Below are positions 1 through 5,446 of a stretch of DNA of 14,258 nucleotides, in pieces. The notes below the pieces were generated by a model. That model was not told where the DNA came from, ran no database searches, and was given only the letters and a program-made list of their open reading frames with translations. Numbering within the stretch: the first letter of the stretch is position 1; each line of letters begins with the position of its first letter. The translations under genes and the position numbers were made by a program. The DNA is taken from positions 1 to 14,258 of the forward strand of contig JAEYPG010000210.1 in the NCBI GenBank assembly GCA_023410975.1, read 5' to 3'. The DNA comes from Pseudomonadota bacterium (GTDB lineage Bacteria; Pseudomonadota; Gammaproteobacteria; Burkholderiales; Burkholderiaceae_C).

Positions 1-419
1 GGACGGCCAAGGTCATCAAGAACGAGGACGACGACGGCTGGGCGGTGGCGATGACGCGCCACGGCGAGTCGGAGCCGGCGCTGGTGGGCCCGTGGACCAT
101 GGGCCGCGACAAGAAGAACCCCAAGCCGCTGGACGTGTCGGCCTTCAACACGCTGGTGAAGACTGCCAGCGAGGTGCGGCGCCGCGCCGAGCAGCACCAG
201 CACGCGATGCTGCACAAGAGCGTCACGGTGAACGCCGGCGGCGAGACCATCACGGTCGAGCTCGACATCGTGCCGGACGAGTACGAGCCCTACGCCGTGC
301 TGGCGGCCAAGGACGTGTTCGGTGAGCAGCTGGCCAGCGTGAAGGTGCGCCCCGACTTCAAGCTCAACGCCGCCAGCGCCAGCGCATGGATCGAGGGCGG
401 CTACCGGTCGCCGCGGTGA
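1..419 (+). CDS. Conserved-looking hypothetical protein, 3' part (start lies before the window)
   Basis: The reading frame is open from base 3 to the TGA at 417-419, so the gene begins upstream of the window. The first in-frame ATG (45) has no obvious ribosome binding site and lies inside the continuous frame, so I do not take it as the start. At least 138 residues are visible. The protein is soluble, rich in charged residues and without a signal peptide or membrane segment. A notable stretch is GPWTMGRDKKNPKPLD (about residues 35-50 of the visible part), followed by a helical, arginine/histidine/glutamine-rich segment and then a beta-like segment. Third codon positions are strongly G/C, as in a real gene of this genome. 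I have an impression that similar proteins occur in Burkholderiales but cannot name a family or function. Confidence 0.75.
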   Translation, partial: TAKVIKNEDDDGWAVAMTRHGESEPALVGPWTMGRDKKNPKPLDVSAFNTLVKTASEVRRRAEQHQHAMLHKSVTVNAGGETITVELDIVPDEYEPYAVLAAKDVFGEQLASVKVRPDFKLNAASASAWIEGGYRSPR

Positions 420-449
420 GCCGCCAGATCAACACGCCAACCGCTGTCG

Positions 450-962
450 ATGCTGTTTGAAGTCCGCCGCCAGCGAATCCGAGGCATCCCCGTGCCTAAG
501 GATGAGCGCAGCCGCATCGTGGCGGTACGCGGTGATCTGCGGGTCCAGGAAGCGGCCGCTGAAGCGATGGGCCGCCGGTTGTGCCGCGTGGCCACGCTGC
601 ACGCGCTGGACCGGGCCATCGACGATCACCTGCTGCCACCGCTCCACGACGTAGTGCTCCTGTGGATAGCGCCGCTGGGCATGGTGCTGGGCGGTATCGA
701 GTTCGACGGCCAGGGAGCGTTCTGGCAGACCTGGCACGTGACTCCCTGGGAGCGCTCCACGCCAGCCGCTGGCCGGCCGCGTGATCTCACCTCTCACGAG
801 GCGGGCGGCTATTGCCGAGAGGCAGGAAGCCTGCCAGCACTGCGCAGCGGCAGCGCGCAGCAGGTGGTGCCGTTGGTTGAACCAATCCGCCAGCGGGAAG
901 GCAGTACCGCCCACCTTGCCTCAGCGAGCAATACCGCCGTCGACGATGGCAACTTGACCTGA
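450..962 (+). CDS. Doubtful ORF, 170 residues, no recognised function
   Basis: This open frame follows the preceding stop in the same frame. From 450 to about 760, third positions are G/C in about 84% of codons by my count and middle positions are G/C-poor, so the stretch looks coding. After about 780 that bias fades. No ribosome binding site precedes the ATG. An opposing minus-strand frame with the same codon boundaries (429-914, 161 residues) is also open, and its third positions are G/C in about 76%. The plus strand is therefore favoured only slightly. The plus product has one hydrophobic stretch (VVLLWIAPLGMVLGG) and an arginine-rich N-terminus; neither product resembles a family I know. 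It could equally be a decayed gene. Confidence 0.25.
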   Translation: MLFEVRRQRIRGIPVPKDERSRIVAVRGDLRVQEAAAEAMGRRLCRVATLHALDRAIDDHLLPPLHDVVLLWIAPLGMVLGGIEFDGQGAFWQTWHVTPWERSTPAAGRPRDLTSHEAGGYCREAGSLPALRSGSAQQVVPLVEPIRQREGSTAHLASASNTAVDDGNLT

Positions 963-1020
963 GGCGCTTGTCCACGGTATCTGTGCACAAGGCTGTTCGC
1001 AAGCCACCGCGGCCAAGCTC

Positions 1021-1043
1021 AAATCGTTGACACACAACGATTT
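1021..1043. repeat. Perfect 9-bp inverted repeat, 5-base centre
   Basis: AAATCGTTG (1021-1029) and CAACGATTT (1035-1043) are exact reverse complements separated by ACACA. The element starts an AT-rich island within GC-rich DNA. It could be a regulator operator or a weak hairpin. A TTGACA match to a -35 box (1027-1032) lies inside it, but no well-placed -10 box follows. Confidence 0.55.
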
Positions 1044-1052
1044 TTGCTTGCT

Positions 1053-1067
1053 GCTTAAAATTTAAGC
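1053..1067. repeat. Perfect 15-base palindrome with one central base
   Basis: GCTTAAA (1053-1059) and TTTAAGC (1061-1067) flank a single A. It sits ten bases after the neighbouring 9-bp inverted repeat in the same AT-rich island. The pair resembles a two-site operator, but no confident gene starts just downstream on the plus strand and no regulator gene is adjacent. Confidence 0.5.
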
Positions 1068-1092
1068 AAATGCGCCGGCGCGGTGGTGATGT

Positions 1093-1120
1093 GTAGGGAG
1101 GACAGGCCATCCGTCCCTAC
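1093..1120. repeat. Hairpin-forming inverted repeat
   Basis: GTAGGGAGGA (1093-1102) pairs with TCC-G-TCCCTAC (1110-1120), giving ten base pairs with one bulged G and a seven-base loop. It lies about 108 bases beyond the stop codon of the minus-strand membrane protein. There is no T-run on either side, so it is not a standard intrinsic terminator. Confidence 0.45.
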
Positions 1121-1227
1121 AGGCACAGCAGGCTTCACGCCGGTGACCTTGAACCCCGGCACGCTGGGCAACCTCAGAAAACTCTGCCGCCCAGGCTCCA
1201 GGCCCGGGTATTCGGCACCGGATGGCG

Positions 1228-1497
1228 CTACAGCAGCCTCAGTACGGCGCCGTAGGCGCACAGTGATCCAGCCAAGCAGATCGTGACGCCGCGCCACCCG
1301 GCCGAGGCGTTGGCACCGGCCACAGCCAAGAGCCCGGCCGCCACGGCGGCCGCTCCCTCGGCAATGACCACGCCGGGATGGCCATGGGTGATGAACAGCA
1401 GGCCCAGGCCGATGATGACGCCGATGGCTGCGCACAGCGGCACATTCCTCAAGTCCAAGAGATCCGGTACACGAAGCTCGACACCAAGAAACTTCAC
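1228..1497 (-). CDS. Small hydrophobic membrane protein, 89 residues
   Basis: The frame starts at a GTG (1497-1495) preceded by GAGGTGG about five bases upstream, a good ribosome binding site, and ends with TAG at 1230-1228. After a short polar N-terminus (MKFLGVELRVPDLLDLRN) the protein has three hydrophobic stretches. These are roughly residues 20-36 (LCAAIGVIIGLGLLFIT), 41-62 (alanine/valine/glycine-rich) and 68-88, consistent with a small inner-membrane protein of two or three helices. I do not recognise the family. It stands alone, convergent to nothing obvious, with unexplained DNA on both sides. High third-position G/C and the ribosome binding site support it; the short length and isolation keep confidence moderate. 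Confidence 0.5.
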   Translation of the reverse strand: MKFLGVELRVPDLLDLRNVPLCAAIGVIIGLGLLFITHGHPGVVIAEGAAAVAAGLLAVAGANASAGWRGVTICLAGSLCAYGAVLRLL

Positions 1498-1893
1498 AGT
1501 CCACCTCGCGGCTGGTCACCGGCAAAGTGTCATTTCAACTTCAGGCCACAGGATGTGCAATGGCGCTGCGTGTACCGACACAGGCAGGGGCGCTTGATCG
1601 CCGCAGCCGCTGTGGCTTGGCAACAGCGGTGTGGAGTGCAGGCATCGCACCGGCCCCAAGCGCGAGTCCTGCTCGCTTTGCGGCTTGCAGCGGCCAATAC
1701 TCTGCGGGCTCGGTGCGCAAAGCGCGCGCCGTCTGCATGAAATCCGTACATGGGCTTCAGCAGTGGCTGTAGCAAATCAAGTCTCATTGCCAATGGTGAG
1801 TGCTTTTCACAAAAGCGTCACGATGTAGCTTCAGCCCACGCAAAAATCGAAGTCGTGTTGTTCTTGTTCGACCGTCATATGGTCGCCTATAGC
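1498..1893. other. Intergenic region without a supported gene
   Basis: Several short frames are open on both strands here, but none has a ribosome binding site or a recognisable product. Base composition becomes less GC-rich towards 1795-1893, as expected for the promoter region of the exported protein that follows. I could not place a convincing -35/-10 pair or a sigma-54 site in it. Confidence 0.4.
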
Positions 1894-2976
1894 ATGACTT
1901 CTGCCTCGACTTGCACCAGATTGCGCCTTCCCCGCCGGCTCAAGGCGCCGGCATGCGCCGTGGCGCTGGTGGTGGCGGGCGTGGTGGCGATGCCCGCCTC
2001 GGCGCAGGCGGCGGCAGTGAACCTGGGCGTGGCCGGCAACTTCAACGTCTTCGCGCTGGGCAACTTCACCAGCATGTACAGCGACACCGAAGGCGCCGTG
2101 GCCGTGCAGGGCAACGCGACGCTGACGGGCTACAGCGTGAACCTGCACAGGCAGGGCGGCTATGCGGGGCAGTCGCTGGTGGTGGGCGGCAACCTGAGCT
2201 TCAACAGCGGTGCCATCGAGCACGGCAATGCCTACGTGGGCGGTTCGGCCAGCACGTCCAATCTGGGCTTCGGCGGCACGCTGCAGCGTGGCGGCACGGC
2301 GCCGTTCTCCTTCGCCGACGCGGCACAGCATCTCAACACGCTGTCGATGGACTTGGCTGGCGTGGCGGCTTCCGGCACGGTGGACATGAATCCCTGGGGC
2401 GGCGTGAGCTTCGTCGGCGACGGCAGCGCCGGCACGCAGATCTTCGAGATCGATGGCGCGGACCTGCTGTCGCGCAACAGCATCTCGCTGCTCAACCTGA
2501 GCCGGGGACAGACGCTGATCTTCAACATCTACGGCGAGCAGGCCGGTTTTCGCAACGTCGGCTTGGACGGCTTCCGCGACTACAACGTGCTGTTCAACTT
2601 CGTCGATGCCACCGATCTGGTGCTCAAGGGCGTGGGCGTGTACGGCAGCATCCTGGCGCCCAACGCCAGCATCAGCGGCGGCTGGGACGGCCAGATCAAC
2701 GGCAACGTGGTGGTGAAGAACTGGAACTCGAACATCCAGATCAACAACAACCACCTGTTCGCCTCGGCCGAGGTGGCGCTGCCGCAAGTGGAGCCCGCGC
2801 CGGCGCCCACGACCGGTCCCGACAACGGCTCCACGTTCGAACCGATCGGTACGCCCTCGCAAGCCGTTCCGGAGCCGGGCACCCTGGCGCTGCTGCTGCC
2901 GGCGCTGGGGCTGCTGGGCTTGCGTGCTCGGCGGCGCGATGCCGTCAGGGAGGCACGCTGTGCCCAGGGGCAATGA
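1894..2976 (+). CDS. Choice-of-anchor A family PEP-CTERM exported protein
   Basis: From ATG 1894 the product is 360 residues. A classical signal peptide opens it: basic RLRLPRRLK, then a hydrophobic core ending MPASAQA, with cleavage probably near residue 40. The mature part begins NLGVAGNFNVFALGNF and runs through repeated GNxxVGG-like segments. It ends in the GSILAPNASISGGWDGQINGN region, with NNNHLF closing the domain; this pattern is characteristic of the choice-of-anchor A domain. A proline-rich linker leads to the C-terminal sorting tripartite signal VPEPG, a hydrophobic helix (TLALLLPALGLLGL) and the basic tail RARRR. In known systems such tails are cut by an exosortase, often in exopolysaccharide-producing bacteria; none is encoded here. 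The frame is open back to 1750 and an ATG also exists at 1879, but signal peptide geometry favours 1894 or 1879. No clear ribosome binding site is visible. Confidence 0.9.
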   Translation: MTSASTCTRLRLPRRLKAPACAVALVVAGVVAMPASAQAAAVNLGVAGNFNVFALGNFTSMYSDTEGAVAVQGNATLTGYSVNLHRQGGYAGQSLVVGGNLSFNSGAIEHGNAYVGGSASTSNLGFGGTLQRGGTAPFSFADAAQHLNTLSMDLAGVAASGTVDMNPWGGVSFVGDGSAGTQIFEIDGADLLSRNSISLLNLSRGQTLIFNIYGEQAGFRNVGLDGFRDYNVLFNFVDATDLVLKGVGVYGSILAPNASISGGWDGQINGNVVVKNWNSNIQINNNHLFASAEVALPQVEPAPAPTTGPDNGSTFEPIGTPSQAVPEPGTLALLLPALGLLGLRARRRDAVREARCAQGQ

Positions 2977-3042
2977 TGCGTCCGCCAGGGTCAACGGATT
3001 TCTCGTAGGTTGATGCATTGCCCGTCAAATTTCTATTGACTG

Positions 3043-3054
3043 GCAAGCGCTTGC
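3043..3054. promoter_or_regulatory. LacI-family-like operator palindrome
   Basis: GCAAGCGCTTGC is a perfect 12-base palindrome with the AAnCGnTT core typical of LacI/GalR-family operators. TTGACT (3036-3041), a good -35 match, sits just before it; the following AT-rich bases (3059-3066) contain only a poor -10 match. It lies 67 bases after the PEP-CTERM gene and about 480 bases before the diguanylate cyclase. No LacI-family gene is in the window. Confidence 0.35.
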
Positions 3055-3127
3055 GAAGATTTTTATGGCGACTGATGGACGGCGGCGCAAGTCCTTAAGC
3101 CGCTTGATCCATGGGATGTTGAAACGC

Positions 3128-3358
3128 ACCCAACGACGCAAGGCACGACGGCCCCTGGGTGGAAATCCGGCGGAGGTAGGAAGAGCGTCAGAACGCAGGA
3201 GGTGGTGCCTCCACCTCGGACGCGAGGGGGCGTTTCACGCCAAGGTTTTCCCTCGTGTTTGAGGTGTCCCTGCGCGCACCCTACCTACCACAGGCGGCGC
3301 GCGTAATTTCTGTTGGTAGGCCCGCCGCCGTAGTGCTGGCACTACCAGCAAGGCGGGC
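3128..3358. other. Hairpin-dense intergenic region, possible structured RNA or 5' leader
   Basis: The gap between the PEP-CTERM and diguanylate cyclase genes (2977-3537) contains a run of inverted repeats. These are ACCCA/TGGGT (3128-3132 with 3156-3160) and GCGT/ACGC (3185-3196); AGGTGG/CCACCT (3200-3205 with 3211-3216); and CGAGGGGGCG with CGCC and CCCTCG (3223-3255, one-sided bulge). CTACCACAG pairs with CTGTTGGTAG (3285-3293 with 3310-3319, one extra T). A nested element pairs GCCCGCC (3320-3326) with GGCGGGC (3352-3358), and inside it GTAGTGC with GCACTAC (3330-3336, 3339-3345). It does not match a riboswitch class I know. A 65-codon frame (3065-3262) crosses it but has no ribosome binding site and a composition I do not trust. 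Confidence 0.4.
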
Positions 3359-3537
3359 ACGTCTCACGGCTCATGATGGTGCTGGTACTCAGGCCTTTGA
3401 AATTGATCCGATGCATTGGTCCAGTGCCGCGTGACTTATTACCTCTGGCCCAGGTCAACAAATCCTTTCTCAAACCGATGCATACGCCATGACCACAACG
3501 GGCGGGACAGCTGCTGCCGTCATTGCCGATCATTTCC

Positions 3538-4722
3538 ATGCTTCGACGCATTGCACGCGTATTGCGCCTGACACAGTTTCTCGCCTTGCTGCTCGTGATC
3601 GGCATGGGTGCGGTGCTCTACACGGCCATGGTCCAGTTCGAAGCGGCGAGCCATTGGGTCGAGCACACGCACGATGCCATTGACCAGATCGAGCAGGTAC
3701 GCCTGGAGGCGATGCGCAGTGGGATCTGGCTGCGCAACTTCGCGGTGGCTGCGAACAAGGACTCGCTGCAGAGAGTGCGTGTGTCCGCGGCTGTAGCGAC
3801 GCAGGCGGCCAAGCGTCTGGACAGTCTCACGGCTGACAACCCGGCGCAAAGCCACCGGATTCAGCAGCTGCAATCAGAGCTGACGGAAGTGATGGGCCAG
3901 TACCTGAGCTTGGCCACCATCGCCGAGCGTGACGGCGCGGCAGCGCTGGGGCCGCTGGTCAATGCCCGGGTGGCCAGGGATTCGACCCAGGAGCTGCGCC
4001 AACTGCTCGATGAGGCCGAGCGGGTCGAGCGCGACTTGTTGCATGCCCGCTCGCACACCCAGCACCAGCGATTCGCGTTTTTCAAGAAGCTGCTGGCCGG
4101 CTGCGGCATCGTCTTCGCGGCGATCATGCTCTGGGCCATTCGATACTCCAGTCGCCTGCTGCGGCTGGGCCAGGAACAGGTGCATGCGCTGCAAAGCAAG
4201 GCGCTGCGGGACCCGCTCACCGGGTTGCTCAACCGCCGCGGCCTGCGGCAGCAGCTGGCCGTGGTGGCGCAACAGCCCCGTGTCCCGGACCAGCACGTCG
4301 CCGTTTTGGCGTTCGACCTCGACGATTTCAAGCCCGTCAACGACCGCCACGGGCACGCCGCGGGTGACCAGGTGCTGCAGGAAGTGGCCCGCCGGCTGCT
4401 GCACGCATGCCGCGACAGCGACACGGTGGCGCGGGTGGGCGGTGACGAGTTCATCGTGGTGCTGCCCGTGGTCCGCTCGCGTGAGGAAGCCGAGACCATC
4501 GCCTGGCGCACGCGCCAGCAGCTGATGCGGCCCATCAGCCTGGATACCGGAGTCGTGCGTGTCGGCGCATCCATCGGACTTGCGCTGCTGCACGAGGACG
4601 GCAACGACATGGACACGCTGCTGCAGGCCGCGGATGCGCAGATGTACGAGGCAAAGAAGGACAGCAAGCCAGACGGCGCCGGTAGCTGCCGCTTTCGGAT
4701 GGCAGCACCAATACCGGCTTGA
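3538..4722 (+). CDS. Membrane diguanylate cyclase, CHASE3-like sensor plus GGDEF
   Basis: GGDEF enzymes make cyclic di-GMP from two GTP. Numbered from ATG 3538 (394 residues), the N-terminus is basic and followed by a membrane helix (about 11-31). A mostly helical periplasmic region (about 35-175) follows. It has CHASE3-like landmarks: HWVEHTHDAI near its start, LTADNPAQSHRIQQL in the middle and ERVERDLLHAR at its end. A second membrane helix spans about 181-202. The GGDEF domain starts at DPLTGLLNRRG (225 on), has FDLDDFKPVNDRHGH, and carries an intact GGDEF motif at 301-305. RDSD at 292-295 is the RxxD inhibitory site five residues before it, so product feedback is expected. There is no EAL domain. 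A TTG five codons earlier (3523) is an alternative start; neither start has a clear ribosome binding site. The long structured upstream region may be its leader. Confidence 0.93.
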   Translation: MLRRIARVLRLTQFLALLLVIGMGAVLYTAMVQFEAASHWVEHTHDAIDQIEQVRLEAMRSGIWLRNFAVAANKDSLQRVRVSAAVATQAAKRLDSLTADNPAQSHRIQQLQSELTEVMGQYLSLATIAERDGAAALGPLVNARVARDSTQELRQLLDEAERVERDLLHARSHTQHQRFAFFKKLLAGCGIVFAAIMLWAIRYSSRLLRLGQEQVHALQSKALRDPLTGLLNRRGLRQQLAVVAQQPRVPDQHVAVLAFDLDDFKPVNDRHGHAAGDQVLQEVARRLLHACRDSDTVARVGGDEFIVVLPVVRSREEAETIAWRTRQQLMRPISLDTGVVRVGASIGLALLHEDGNDMDTLLQAADAQMYEAKKDSKPDGAGSCRFRMAAPIPA

Positions 4723-4957
4723 TCCGCTGGCGAATGCTGCGTCAGACCGCACTGCGTGGCTGAGCAAGCTCGCCGGGCGCAGGTCGCGAGCCAGCTTGGC
4801 GGGCGGGGGCGACAGACACGCCGCGCCTGACCACCGCCGCTGGAAGGAGCGGCCCGACCAACCACGAGAACCGGTCGCAGCAGGATCAAGGCGCGGTGGT
4901 CCCGGATTTGCTGAAGTGCTGCATGGGCGGGTGGGGCAACCACAGAGGTTTCACGCC

Positions 4958-5191
4958 ATGAAGGGCACGCGCGAGGACGAACGAGAGATCTGGAGCAAGG
5001 GCTTCACTCATGGGCAGTCGCTGTCTGAAGTTGCCGGGGTCTGCCCATACCCGCATGGCTCGGTCGAGGCCGACGCTTGGCTGGATGGCTGGTACCAAGG
5101 CGCTCTCAAGACCGACGGCCTCAGCTACCGGGATGGTCCGGTCACAGAGCCTGACACCAACCTGGTCTGGCGCAACGAGTCCTGGCACTAG
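4958..5191 (+). CDS. Ribosome modulation factor-like small protein, 77 residues
   Basis: The product is acidic to neutral and tryptophan-rich. Residues 29-49 (CPYPHG then WLDGWYQGA) match the RMF signature CPY...WLxGWxxA of ribosome modulation factor, and the preceding segment (IWSKGFTHGQS) resembles the RMF helix with its G-x2-G spacing. Classical RMF, about 55 residues in gammaproteobacteria, dimerises 70S ribosomes in stationary phase. This protein has about 22 extra C-terminal residues (YRDGPVTEPDTNLVWRNESW) and lacks the strongly basic character of E. coli RMF, so ribosome binding is inference only. The ATG is preceded by AGAGG nine bases upstream. The frame remains open far upstream, but upstream of 4722 it overlaps the diguanylate cyclase in another frame, so 4958 is the sensible start. 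It lies 235 bases after the cyclase on the same strand. Confidence 0.75.
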   Translation: MKGTREDEREIWSKGFTHGQSLSEVAGVCPYPHGSVEADAWLDGWYQGALKTDGLSYRDGPVTEPDTNLVWRNESWH

Positions 5192-5287
5192 GGCACCTTG
5201 CCTGAGCTGGCAGGCGTTATGACACTGTGCATGTCCATTCGAGGCCACTGCGCCTACTGCTCCATGACTTCAGGGCATGCCGGTCGT

Positions 5288-5303
5288 TGGCACGCTCCTT
5301 GAG
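5288..5303 (+). promoter_or_regulatory. Candidate sigma-54 promoter with an imperfect -12 element
   Basis: TGGCACG-CTCC-TTGAG has the full -24 element and the correct ten-base spacing between GG and the -12 dinucleotide. However, it reads GA where GC is nearly invariant. It points at the hybrid kinase operon, whose first ATG is 144 bases downstream of the element. One strong half plus correct spacing is suggestive, but a chance match in GC-rich DNA is possible. Confidence 0.3.
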
Positions 5304-5408
5304 GACAGGCCCTGCGACGCCGGTAGCCATCATCGCCCTCAGCAAGTCCGAGAACCCGGCAAGTTTGTGCTCGCTAAACTCGGGGGCCGACCTTTGAGGA
5401 AGCTGGTT

Positions 5409-5437
5409 CCGTAGGTCTTCGGTTGTCGTCCCTACGG
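5409..5437 (+). promoter_or_regulatory. Hairpin overlapping the ribosome binding site of the hybrid kinase gene
   Basis: CCGTAGG (5409-5415) is the exact reverse complement of CCTACGG (5431-5437), with a 15-base loop. The likely ribosome binding site GGAG (5436-5439) shares its first two bases with the 3' arm, seven bases before the ATG at 5447. In the messenger this hairpin could limit translation initiation; that function is inference. Confidence 0.4.
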
Positions 5438-5446
5438 AGCAGGTGA

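Noticed and set aside
429..914. 161-codon minus-strand frame as the real gene of this stretch
   Set aside because: Same codon boundaries as the plus frame but lower third-position G/C; not recognisable. It remains an alternative rather than a call.
1831..3018. 395-codon open frame on the minus strand
   Set aside because: It mirrors the PEP-CTERM gene; its histidine, arginine, glutamine and valine-rich product is typical of an antisense shadow in GC-rich DNA.
3041..3054. Sigma-54 promoter TGGCA...TTGC
   Set aside because: Spacing between GG and GC is nine bases instead of the required ten; the match is better explained by the palindrome.
3063..3260. Possible cyclic di-GMP or cobalamin riboswitch before the cyclase gene
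   Set aside because: Fragments such as GACGCAAGG and GGTGGAAATCC recall those classes, but the other conserved cores (for example the GGGCAAACC part and the B12 box) are missing.
3065..3262. 65-codon arginine-rich frame with ATG after an AT-rich stretch
   Set aside because: No ribosome binding site and overlaps strong inverted repeats; no recognisable product.
3861..4943. 360-codon minus-strand frame over the diguanylate cyclase
   Set aside because: Serine/arginine/alanine-rich with no domain; the opposite strand encodes an unmistakable GGDEF protein.
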